Positions 6,923-13,457 of a stretch of 18,656 bases of DNA are shown here, piece by piece. Both the position numbers and the translations under genes were made by a program. Source of the DNA: Phycisphaerales bacterium. Lineage in GTDB: Bacteria; Planctomycetota; Phycisphaerae; SM23-33. The notes beneath the pieces were generated by a model. It saw only the letters and a list, made by a program, of their open reading frames with translations, was not told the origin of the DNA and made no database searches. Numbering within the stretch: the first letter of the stretch is position 1; each line of letters starts with the position of its first letter. The stretch is from contig PMYM01000196.1 of NCBI GenBank assembly GCA_003171235.1, positions 1 to 18,656 of the forward strand. The letters are read 5' to 3'.

Positions 6923-6946
6923 GGGGTCGGGCCCGCACCCGGCCCC
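6923..6946 (+). terminator. candidate intrinsic terminator after the pan-lgt-PDZ unit
   Basis: GGGGTCGGG (6923-6931) pairs with CCCGGCCCC (6938-6946), 9 bp including one G-U, around a 6-nt loop. The AT-rich stretch aggttaattgttatt follows. It starts 10 bp after the PDZ gene stop. Confidence 0.5.
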
Positions 6947-6960
6947 AGGTTAATTGTTAT

Positions 6961-7006
6961 TGCGCTGCGCCGATTCCAAGAGGAAACTCCAAGCCGGCGC
7001 AGCGCA
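6961..7006 (+). promoter_or_regulatory. 12-bp inverted repeat upstream of the TPR/HEAT gene
   Basis: TGCGCTGCGCCG (6961-6972) and CGGCGCAGCGCA (6995-7006) are perfect complements with a 22-nt AG-rich loop, 93 bp before ATG 7099. It could be a second terminator, an attenuator or an operator. Nothing in the sequence decides between these. Confidence 0.45.
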
Positions 7007-7098
7007 TTTGTATTGCCGGGTTGATGCCGCCGGGAATGATCGGCGGATGCATGCCGGCGGAATTGGCTGCCGCGCGACCACTGAACTGGGAGGTCATC

Positions 7099-9417
7099 AT
7101 GCGAGTAATGCCGTTGCTGTGGGCTGGCTTGATTCTGGGCGGGTGGCTTTTGCCGGGGCTGGGGGCCGATCCGGCCGCTCCCACGACCGCCGACCGCCTG
7201 GCCGCACAAAGCCTGGCCCACCAGGCCATTTCGCTGGGGCACTTGCGGACAGTCTCCCCCGACCGCACCGGCAGAATGCAGGCCCTGCTGGAGATGGCCA
7301 GATCCCTTGATCCGTCCGACGGCCTGGTCAACCGTCAACTGGCCGAGCTGGACCAGGCGCTGGCCAAGCCTCGCCTGGCCACGCAGGCGGCCCAGGACTA
7401 TCTGCAGGGCAGCGCCCAGGATTACGGTTTCTCGCTCAGCGCCCTTATGCTGGGGCTGGGCCTGCGCGAAGAGGCCTCCGCCCGGCAGGAATTCCTCAAG
7501 GCCCTCGCCGCCGACAGCCGGCGCCTGAGCGAGACCCGCGCCGCCGCATTGGCCATGCTGGCCGAGATCAGTCTGCGCCAGGGCGATGACGCCGCCGCCC
7601 GCCAGGCCGTCGCCTCCGCCCTCCAACTGGACAAGTACAACCTCCAGGCCCTGACGCTTCGCCTGCGGCAGACCTCCCGCCCCACCACCCGGCAATCGGA
7701 GCAGTCGCTGCTTGAGGGCCTGGGTGGCCAGCCGCGCAACCTGGACTTGCTGTGGGATCTGGCACAGATGCTCCAGGACGCCGGCCTTTCCCAGCAGGCC
7801 CTGGGGGTGTATCAGGACATCCTGCACCTGCGCGCCGGGAAATACCCCGGCCTGCCTCTCTCGCCCGCCCTGCTGGTTGATTACGCCAACGTTCTGCTGG
7901 ACCTGGACAAGCCGGCCGACCTGGCTGAGCAACTGCCCCGCCTGATGGAGGCTTACCGGGGCAACGTGCCCTTGCTGGCGCTGCTGCAGGAGGCGCACGA
8001 GGCCCTGGGGCAAAAAGACAAGGCTGCCGACGACGTCGAAAAGATCGCCCGGGCGTACATTCAGGCGGCCAGTTCGCCCTCGGCCGCCGCCGACGCCATG
8101 GAAATGGCGTGGTTTGAACTGCATTTCCGCAATCAGCCCGCCAAGGCTTTGGAACTGGCCCGGCAGGTGATGGACCGGTCGGCCAAACAGCCGCCAACGC
8201 CATCTGCCGTCGAGCCCTTCGCCCTGCGCGTGGCCGGGGCTGCCGAACTGGCGGCCGGCGACGCCCAAAAGGGGAGAGCCTACCTGGCCGGCCTGGTCGG
8301 GCGAGACGCCTACGCGGCGGCCATCCTGGCGCGGTATGAGAACGACCACGGAAACGCCCAGGCCGCCAGGACCGTCGTCCAATCCTGCCAGGCAGCCATC
8401 CACAGCGGCCCGGGATGGCGGAATCTCCGCAAACTGGCCGGTGAAATAGCAGTGCAACTGCCTCCGCTGGATTACGCCGCCGCACTGGACCAGGAATTCC
8501 AGGCTGCCGGGCCGCGGGTCATCGAACTGGGCATGCACCCCGAGAAATTCCTTCGCCTCTCGGCCACGGCCCCAGCCCAGGCCGCCCTGGGCGAGCCGAT
8601 AGAAATGCGGGTCGAACTGGCAAACATCTCCGATACGCCCGTGCCCCTGGGGCCCGACGGCGCCATGGCGCTTACAGGCTTTGTCAGCCTGACGGTCGAG
8701 GGCCCGGCGCGCGTCGATCTGGCTGACCTGACCGCCTGCGTGCTGCCGGCGCCCAAGTATCTCCAGCCGGGCCAGAAGGTCGCCCAGACAGTCCGCCTGG
8801 ATGTGGGTTCAGCCGAGCAGTTGTTCATGGCCGAACCCCTGGCCGACCTGAAGCTCACCGCCGTCCTGGTGGTTGATCCGGTCAGCTATAACGGGCGGAA
8901 CATTTCCTCGGTGCCGCAACTGGCCCTGACGCCGGTGGTGATTTCCCATCCGGCGTTTGTCCCGGCAGGTTCCAACAAGCAAGCCGTCCAGCGGGCCCTG
9001 GCGATGATCCTGAATGACCAGCGAAACGGAGACCTCCCCGCCCAGATGCGGGCCGCCAGGCAAACGGCTGCCCTCCTGAATTTTGTCCGCCAGGTTCAGG
9101 CGGGCAAGGCGGCGCCGCTCTACCCCGACGTGCTGACCGAAGGGGTGCTGGCGGCGCTGGCCGGGCGTTTTCTGCAATCGCCCCAGGCGGCGGTGCGAGC
9201 CCAGATGCTGGCCGGCCTGGGATTCGTGCCCCTGGATTCAACCCTGGCCGAACTGGTCAAGCCGTTCCTCAAGGATGGCAGCCCCCTGGTCCGCATGCAG
9301 GCCCTTAGTTTGATGGGCAGCCAGAAGCTCGCCGGCTTCCAGGCCGCCCTGGACGCCGCCGCCAAAGACCCCAACCTTTGCGTCCGCCAGATGGCACAGG
9401 CGCTGGGCGGAAAGTAG
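7099..9417 (+). CDS. secreted TPR/HEAT-repeat protein of unknown function
   Basis: 772 aa, not recognised as a named family. The start is set at ATG 7099 because GGGAGG at 7088-7093 lies just upstream and the resulting N-terminus MRVMPLLWAGLILGGWLLPG is a signal peptide, probably cut near GLGA. Earlier in-frame ATGs (from 7024) would bury it. Residues ~35-440 are TPR-like helical pairs, for example AALAMLAEISLRQGDDAAAR, LLWDLAQMLQDAGLSQQALG and ALLQEAHEALGQKDKAADDV. Residues ~480-625 look like a beta-sandwich (EPIEMRVELANISDTPVPLG). The C-terminal ~75 residues show two HEAT-like pairs (VRAQMLAGLGFVPLD, VRMQALSLMGSQKLAGF, VRQMAQALGGK). A scaffold in the periplasm or at the envelope is plausible but inferred. 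It ends 5 bp before the next gene. Confidence 0.75.
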   Translation: MRVMPLLWAGLILGGWLLPGLGADPAAPTTADRLAAQSLAHQAISLGHLRTVSPDRTGRMQALLEMARSLDPSDGLVNRQLAELDQALAKPRLATQAAQDYLQGSAQDYGFSLSALMLGLGLREEASARQEFLKALAADSRRLSETRAAALAMLAEISLRQGDDAAARQAVASALQLDKYNLQALTLRLRQTSRPTTRQSEQSLLEGLGGQPRNLDLLWDLAQMLQDAGLSQQALGVYQDILHLRAGKYPGLPLSPALLVDYANVLLDLDKPADLAEQLPRLMEAYRGNVPLLALLQEAHEALGQKDKAADDVEKIARAYIQAASSPSAAADAMEMAWFELHFRNQPAKALELARQVMDRSAKQPPTPSAVEPFALRVAGAAELAAGDAQKGRAYLAGLVGRDAYAAAILARYENDHGNAQAARTVVQSCQAAIHSGPGWRNLRKLAGEIAVQLPPLDYAAALDQEFQAAGPRVIELGMHPEKFLRLSATAPAQAALGEPIEMRVELANISDTPVPLGPDGAMALTGFVSLTVEGPARVDLADLTACVLPAPKYLQPGQKVAQTVRLDVGSAEQLFMAEPLADLKLTAVLVVDPVSYNGRNISSVPQLALTPVVISHPAFVPAGSNKQAVQRALAMILNDQRNGDLPAQMRAARQTAALLNFVRQVQAGKAAPLYPDVLTEGVLAALAGRFLQSPQAAVRAQMLAGLGFVPLDSTLAELVKPFLKDGSPLVRMQALSLMGSQKLAGFQAALDAAAKDPNLCVRQMAQALGGK

Positions 9418-9422
9418 AAGTC

Positions 9423-10205
9423 GTGGCACAAGCCCCGCGACAGCACGGCCGGTACGACCGGCAGATAGTTTTCGAGCCGCTTGGCCCGCAGGGCCAGCGG
9501 CGACTGCGGTCGGCCGGCGCCCTGATCGTCGGCTGTGGCGGGCTGGGGTGCACCCTGGCCGACCTCCTGGCCCGAAGCGGGGTGGGGCGGCTGAGACTGG
9601 TCGATGACGACCGGGTGCAACTGGAGAATCTCCACCGCCAGGTGCTTTTTGACGAGGCCGACGCCGCCGCCGGCCTGCCCAAGGTCGCCGCCGCCGCCAA
9701 TCGCCTCAGGCGCATCAACGGCGAGGTGGCCGTCGAACCGCTGGTCGAACGATTCACCGCCGCCAGCGCCGCCCGCCTGGCCGAGGGCTTTGACCTCATC
9801 CTCGACGCCAGCGACAACTTCCCCACGCGTTTTGTCATCAACGACCTGGCCGTGCGCGACGGCAAGAGCTGGGTCTTTGCCGGCGTGCTGGGCGGGCAGG
9901 GGCAGGTCATGAGCGTGTTGCCTGGAAGGCCGTGCCTGCGCTGCGTGTTTGACTCGCCGCCCGCGCCCTGCCAGGATCTCACCTGCCGCTCTTCCGGCGT
10001 CTTGCCCTCGGCCGTGGCCGCCATCGCCGCCATCCAGGCCGGCGAGGCCGTCAAGATCCTCTCCGGCCGGCTCGAGGCCGTTTCCCCTTACCTGCTGAAG
10101 ATCGATTTCTGGGCCAATACCCTGCAGCGGATCGACATCCTTGAATCCGCCGCCCGCGTCGATTGCCCCTGCTGCAAGCGCCGGGAGTTCGAATACCTGT
10201 CCTGA
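9423..10205 (+). CDS. ThiF/MoeB/HesA-family adenylyltransferase (E1-like)
   Basis: 260 aa from GTG 9423. These enzymes activate the C-terminal Gly-Gly of a ubiquitin-like sulfur carrier (ThiS, MoaD or similar) by adenylation. Seen in order: RYDRQIVFEPLG; the nucleotide-binding GCGGLG at 37-42; LVDDDRVQLENLHRQVLF; DASDNFPTRFVINDLAV; DLTCRSSGVLP with the candidate catalytic Cys188; and zinc ligands Cys171-X2-Cys174 plus the Cys248/250/251 cluster near the end. Everything needed is present at normal length. An ATG at 9378 in the same frame would overlap the upstream gene by 40 bp and add 15 residues unlike the family start, so GTG 9423 is preferred. No sulfur-carrier gene is in view, so ThiF versus MoeB cannot be settled. 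Confidence 0.85.
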   Translation: MAQAPRQHGRYDRQIVFEPLGPQGQRRLRSAGALIVGCGGLGCTLADLLARSGVGRLRLVDDDRVQLENLHRQVLFDEADAAAGLPKVAAAANRLRRINGEVAVEPLVERFTAASAARLAEGFDLILDASDNFPTRFVINDLAVRDGKSWVFAGVLGGQGQVMSVLPGRPCLRCVFDSPPAPCQDLTCRSSGVLPSAVAAIAAIQAGEAVKILSGRLEAVSPYLLKIDFWANTLQRIDILESAARVDCPCCKRREFEYLS

Positions 10206-10224
10206 GCCACAAACCCAAAAGCAA

Positions 10225-10311
10225 AAAGCTGAAAGCTGAAAGCTAAAAGCTGAAATGAGAACTGGCGTTTCCGGCTTTTATTTCAGCTTTTGGCTTTCAG
10301 TTTTCAGCTTT
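10225..10311 (+). repeat. heptamer-array inverted repeat (AAAGCTG units)
   Basis: The left arm 10225-10256 is four exact 7-bp steps (AAAGCTG, AAAGCTG, AAAGCTA, AAAGCTG) plus AAAT. The right arm 10280-10311 is the same array reversed and complemented, 30 of 32 positions pairing, with a 23-nt loop. It is AT-rich amid GC-rich genes and lies in the 196-bp gap between the ThiF-like gene and cbiM. It could also act as a terminator, since T-rich sequence follows. Confidence 0.9.
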
Positions 10312-10341
10312 CCTCTCTGTGTCTCTTTTTGGATTCCAAAT

Positions 10342-10378
10342 TTGCCTTCGGTAGTACGTTTATGCTAAAAAGTATTAC
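10342..10378 (+). promoter_or_regulatory. candidate promoter with paired GTAnTAC boxes upstream of cbiM
   Basis: GTAGTAC (10351-10357) and GTATTAC (10372-10378) lie exactly 21 bp apart, two helical turns. As an inverted repeat, CGGTAGTAC and GTATTACTG match at 7 of 9. They surround or overlap a weak promoter, TTGCCT (10342-10347), 18 bp, TAAAAA (10366-10371) with TGC before it. A metal-responsive repressor site would make sense for a metal importer, but this is inference. Confidence 0.35.
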
Positions 10379-10401
10379 TGAGGAGTTTGCCCTTGCTCGC
10401 C

Positions 10402-11484
10402 ATGCACATGGCCAATGAGCTTTTGGACCTGCCGACATCGGCCCTGACGCTGGCGCTGGGGGCGGCGGCGGTGGGTCTGGCCATCCACCGCCTGCGGGGG
10501 CAATTGCCGCCGGAGAAGCTGCCGCTGCTGGGGGTGCTGGGGGCGTTTGTCTTCGCCGCCCAGATGATCAACTTTTCCCTGCCGCTCTTGCCCGGCACCA
10601 GCGCTCACCTGGGCGGGGCGGTGCTGCTGGCCATCCTGTTGGGGCCGTCGGCCGCCATCGTGGTGATGACGGCCGTGCTGATGGTGCAGTGCCTGCTCTT
10701 CCAGGACGGCGGACTGCTCGCCCTGGGGTGCAACATTATCAACATGGGCGTGGTGCCAGCACTGGCGGGGGGATGGATTTACCGGCGATTGCTGGGCCGG
10801 CCCGAATCGGCCGGGGGGACGCGGCGGTATCTGGCCTGCTGGGCGGCCTGCACCGTGGGCGTGGCCGCGGGGGCGGCGCTGGTGCCGGTCGAAACACTTA
10901 TGGGGGGTCGGCTTCTGATAGACGCCCGCGATTTTCTGGCGGTGATGCTGGGCCTGCACCTGGTGATAGGCCTGATCGAGGGCACCATCACCTCGGCCGT
11001 GCTGGGCTTCCTGGCCCGCGTCCGCCCGGCGGTGCTGGGACTTTCCGCCCCACCTTCTCAAACTACGCCGCGCAGCCGGTGGGACCGGCTGGCGATGCCG
11101 CTGCCCTTGCTGGCGACGGCCTTGCTGCTGGCCGGACTGGGAAGCTGGTTTGCCAGCGCCCATCCCGACGGCTTGGAGTGGAGCCTCTTGCGCGGCGGAG
11201 AACATTCGACCCTCGCCCAACCCACCGGCCTGGCGGCAACCATCGACCGCTGGCAGAAGCGCTGGTCGCTGATGACCGACTACACGCGGCGCGACCAGCC
11301 GCTGGGGCAAGAAAGCGCGCAAAACTCTTCACCGCCGGCGGTCCAGAGCGCCTGGCCCAATCCGGATGGCTGGAAATCGCTGGCTGGCCTGGTGGGCACG
11401 CTGGCGACGCTGGCCGCCCTGGCGGGCATCTCGCAGGTGCTTCGAACCCGGCGGCACGCCCGCCACGCTGACCATGCACCATAG
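10402..11484 (+). CDS. cbiM: cobalt/nickel ECF transporter substrate-binding membrane protein, CbiM with fused PDGLE region
   Basis: 360 aa from ATG 10402. CbiM is the membrane S-component that captures Co2+ or Ni2+ for an ECF ABC importer. The start is chosen so that the protein begins MHMANELL: in this family the N-terminal Met-His pair ligates the metal. AGGAG (10381-10385) is 16 nt away from that ATG but 7 nt from an in-frame TTG at 10393, so translation could begin there; that is unresolved. Family motifs are GTSAHLGGAVLLAILLGPSA, VLMVQCLLFQDGGLLALGC and NIINMGVVPA. After ~six membrane segments comes a CbiN-like tail with HPDGLEW (His254), a linker, and a last hydrophobic segment (SLAGLVGTLATLAALAGISQ). 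It overlaps cbiQ by 11 bp. Confidence 0.85.
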   Translation: MHMANELLDLPTSALTLALGAAAVGLAIHRLRGQLPPEKLPLLGVLGAFVFAAQMINFSLPLLPGTSAHLGGAVLLAILLGPSAAIVVMTAVLMVQCLLFQDGGLLALGCNIINMGVVPALAGGWIYRRLLGRPESAGGTRRYLACWAACTVGVAAGAALVPVETLMGGRLLIDARDFLAVMLGLHLVIGLIEGTITSAVLGFLARVRPAVLGLSAPPSQTTPRSRWDRLAMPLPLLATALLLAGLGSWFASAHPDGLEWSLLRGGEHSTLAQPTGLAATIDRWQKRWSLMTDYTRRDQPLGQESAQNSSPPAVQSAWPNPDGWKSLAGLVGTLATLAALAGISQVLRTRRHARHADHAP

Positions 11485-12238
11485 CCACATCGACAAATTC
11501 GCCCAGCAGGATTCGCCCATCCACCGCCTGGACGCGCGGGCCAAATTCCTGGCCGTGCTGGCCTACACCGCCGTGCTGGTCAGCTACCACCGCTACGCCC
11601 TGCTGGAACTGGCCCCGCTGGCGATATTTCCCGCCGCCCTGGTGGCGCTGTCAGGCGTGCCGGCGGGATTCGTGCTCAAGCGTGTGCTGGCGCTTTGCCC
11701 CCTGGCGATGATGCTGGCCCTGGCGGCGATACTCTACGACCCCTCTCCCCGGGCGGTGGCCCTGGCCGATTGGCGCTGGACGCTGCCCGGCGGCGTGCTG
11801 ACGGCCGGAAACCTGGCGGCAAAATTCATCCTTGCCGTAACGGCCATGACGGCCGTGATGTGCGCCACGCCGTTTTCGCTGCTGTTGGAGGCGATGCGCC
11901 GGCTGGCCCTGCCGGCGGCGCTGACGCTGCTCTTGGGTTTCCTGTACCGCTACCTGTTCGTGCTGTCGGACCAGGCCATGCGATTGCGGCGGGCGCGGGA
12001 TTTCCGCGGCGCCGCCCTGGCGCCGATGTCGCGGCGCCTGGCGGCCTCGGGCGGCATGATCGGCTCGCTATTTGTGCGGACGCTGGACCGTTCCGAGCGG
12101 GTCGGGCTGGCCATGGCGGCGCGCGGCTTCACCGGCCAGCCGCACAGCCTGCGCCGGCTGGGCTTCGGCCGGGGCGACGTTGTCTTCCTTGCGGCCGTGG
12201 CGGTTTATCTTGCCGTCTGCCGGTTCCTGCTGGCGTGA
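11474..12238 (+). CDS. cbiQ: ECF transporter transmembrane coupling protein CbiQ (EcfT)
   Basis: 254 aa from ATG 11474, inside the end of cbiM. EcfT links the substrate-binding CbiM to the ATPase. The N-terminal HIDKFAQQDSPIHRLDARAKFLAVLAY is typical of CbiQ. Several hydrophobic helices follow (ALLELAPLAIFPAALVAL, VLALCPLAMMLALAAIL, LPAALTLLLGFLYRYLFVL). The two coupling Ala-Arg motifs that dock on the ATPase are RRARDFRGA and AMAARGFTG. Length is normal. Its usual partner cbiO starts 197 bp downstream, across a repeat element. Confidence 0.9.
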   Translation: MHHSHIDKFAQQDSPIHRLDARAKFLAVLAYTAVLVSYHRYALLELAPLAIFPAALVALSGVPAGFVLKRVLALCPLAMMLALAAILYDPSPRAVALADWRWTLPGGVLTAGNLAAKFILAVTAMTAVMCATPFSLLLEAMRRLALPAALTLLLGFLYRYLFVLSDQAMRLRRARDFRGAALAPMSRRLAASGGMIGSLFVRTLDRSERVGLAMAARGFTGQPHSLRRLGFGRGDVVFLAAVAVYLAVCRFLLA

Positions 12239-12244
12239 GAGAAG

Positions 12245-12425
12245 GAATAGCCGCGAACATCGCGAACCAGAAAAAAGAATAGCCGCGAACAACGCGAACA
12301 AAAAGAAACATGTTAATCGGTTGATCGGTTGATCGGTGAATCAGTGAACCAGCCGAGTTGCCCGATTAACCGATTAACTGAGTCACCGATTAACTTCTGT
12401 CTTGTTCGCGTTGTTCGTGGCTAAG
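12245..12425 (+). repeat. composite nested inverted repeat between cbiQ and cbiO (9-bp and 8-bp units)
   Basis: Outer pair: 12281-12301 (AGCCGCGAACAACGCGAAC plus AA) and 12402-12422 match at 20 of 21 as complements; the 9-bp step is GCGAACAAC. A direct copy of the left arm lies 32 bp earlier (12245-12267, 22 of 23 identical to 12277-12299). Inner pair: 12312-12350 is built of 8-bp steps of GTTAATCG/GTTGATCG/GTGAATCA, and 12363-12394 holds the complementary array. It fills nearly all of the 197-bp gap. Confidence 0.85.
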
Positions 12426-12435
12426 AAAACGAAAG

Positions 12436-13134
12436 ATGCTCCTGACGATCGAAAACCTGGAAGTGTTTTATCCCGACGGCACGGCCGCTCTGCGCGGGCC
12501 GTCGCTGGCGATTGACGCCGGCGAGCGGGTCGGGCTGATCGGCCCAAACGGGGCGGGCAAGACATCGCTGCTGCTGGCGATCATGAACGGCTTGCACTTT
12601 CACGGGCGGATCGCCTTGGGCGGCTTGGAGCTGTCGCGCCGGACGCAGGTGCAGGCCCGCCGCCTCTGCGGCATGATCTTTCAGGACGCCGACGACCAGC
12701 TCTTCATGCCGACGCTGCTGGAGGACGTGGCCTTCGGGCCGCTCAACCACGGCCTGATCGGCCCGGAGGCGGAGGGCCGCTCCCGCGCCGCCATTGCCGC
12801 CGTCGGGCTGGGCGGCCTGGAGAACAAGTCCGCCCATCATCTTTCCGGCGGGCAGAAGCGCGCCGCCGCCATCGCCACCGTGCTGGCCATGGACGTCAAG
12901 CTGCTGCTGTTGGACGAGCCGGCGGCCAACCTCGACGGCCGATCCAAGCGCCGCCTGATGGAACTGCTTTCCTCCCGCCCCGAGGCGATGCTGCTGGCCA
13001 GCCACGACCTGGACCTGGTCGGTGAGCTTTGCTCGCGGGTGGTGCTGCTGGACGAGGGGCGAATCGCCGCCGACGGCCCGGCTTCGAGCGTTCTGGCGGA
13101 TAAGACGCTGCTGGAAAAGCATGGATTAGGGTAG
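12436..13134 (+). CDS. cbiO: ECF transporter ATP-binding protein CbiO
   Basis: 232 aa. This is the ABC ATPase that powers the CbiMQ importer. All ABC motifs are seen: Walker A GPNGAGKT (36-43, Lys42); Q-loop IFQDADDQLFMPTLLEDVAFGP with Gln83, including the DDQLF string characteristic of EcfA/CbiO; signature LSGGQKR (136-142); Walker B LLLLDEPAANLD with Asp160 and Glu161; and H-loop LLASHDLDLV with His190. ATG 12436 is preceded by ACGAAAG as a modest ribosome-binding site. It is a little shorter than many CbiO proteins (~270 aa) but ends after the family's regulatory loop (VVLLDEGRIAADGPASSVLADK). A single ATPase gene implies a homodimer, or a partner encoded elsewhere. Confidence 0.92.
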   Translation: MLLTIENLEVFYPDGTAALRGPSLAIDAGERVGLIGPNGAGKTSLLLAIMNGLHFHGRIALGGLELSRRTQVQARRLCGMIFQDADDQLFMPTLLEDVAFGPLNHGLIGPEAEGRSRAAIAAVGLGGLENKSAHHLSGGQKRAAAIATVLAMDVKLLLLDEPAANLDGRSKRRLMELLSSRPEAMLLASHDLDLVGELCSRVVLLDEGRIAADGPASSVLADKTLLEKHGLG

Positions 13135-13148
13135 GGAGCAAAAACTCA

Positions 13149-13269
13149 AAATCCTAAACCCTAAATCCTAAACAAGCCCCAAACAGGAAAGAGGAAAACA
13201 AGCAACGTTACCCAGCACTGGTTTTGAGCATTTTCATTTCTGTCATTGTTTAGGATTTAGGATTTGGTG
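13149..13269 (+). repeat. heptamer-array inverted repeat (CCCTAAA/TCCTAAA units)
   Basis: The left arm has 7-bp steps TCCTAAA, CCCTAAA, TCCTAAA (13152-13172). The right arm 13247-13269 is the complement, with a perfect 16-bp core (13160-13175 with 13247-13262) and a 71-nt loop. It starts 15 bp after the cbiO stop and occupies a third of the 323-bp cbiO-secA gap. The rest of the gap holds the hairpin at 13294-13331 and a candidate secA promoter. Confidence 0.85.
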
Positions 13270-13293
13270 CTTAGAGCTTTTGAAGCAGTAACA

Positions 13294-13331
13294 CATGCCC
13301 TTCCGCGAAAAACGCGTAAGAGCATGGCACC
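13294..13331 (-). repeat. REP-like hairpin (family B, short form)
   Basis: CATGCCCTT (13294-13302) pairs with AAGAGCATG (13318-13326) with one G-T pair. An inner CGCG-aaaaa-CGCG stem extends it. On the minus strand the hairpin is preceded by GGTGC. The same outer sequences (catgcccttccgc and gcatggcaccc) recur at 17409-17477. Confidence 0.7.
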
Positions 13332-13393
13332 CTCATACTCCGCACTTCGCACCGCTTTCAAACGTACTTATGATTCTGGCAAAGGGGGATAAC

Positions 13394-13423
13394 TTGACCG
13401 GCGGGCCGGTGCAATGGGATACT
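13394..13423 (+). promoter_or_regulatory. candidate sigma-70-type promoter for secA
   Basis: TTGACC (13394-13399), 18 bp, GATACT (13418-13423). The start would fall near 13430, leaving a leader of about 28 nt before ATG 13458. No strong Shine-Dalgarno sequence is visible in that leader. Confidence 0.45.
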
Positions 13424-13457
13424 CTAACGTTCCTTTGGCGGCCCAGGCCGCCTCGAA

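Noticed and set aside
7021..7098. Upstream ATG starts for the TPR/HEAT gene
   Set aside because: They place ~26 residues before a clear signal peptide and lack a ribosome-binding site, unlike ATG 7099 with GGGAGG.
5497..8538. 1013-codon open frame on the minus strand
   Set aside because: It is the complement of the PDZ and TPR/HEAT genes, in a high-GC region where antisense frames lack stops. The product is low-complexity Gly/Gln/Val/His-rich with no recognisable motif, whereas the plus-strand frames have signal peptides and domains.
9378..9422. ATG 9378 as start of the ThiF/MoeB-like gene
   Set aside because: It overlaps the upstream gene by 40 bp and adds residues not found in the family; GTG 9423 gives the usual opening before RYDRQI. 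Not fully excluded.
10225..10311. Possible CRISPR or phage-like repeat array
   Set aside because: Units are 7 bp without spacers, arranged as inverted arms; no cas genes are nearby.
10206..10401. Cobalamin or NiCo riboswitch upstream of cbiM
   Set aside because: No B12-box or conserved riboswitch core could be recognised; the gap is explained by the heptamer inverted repeat and a possible operator.
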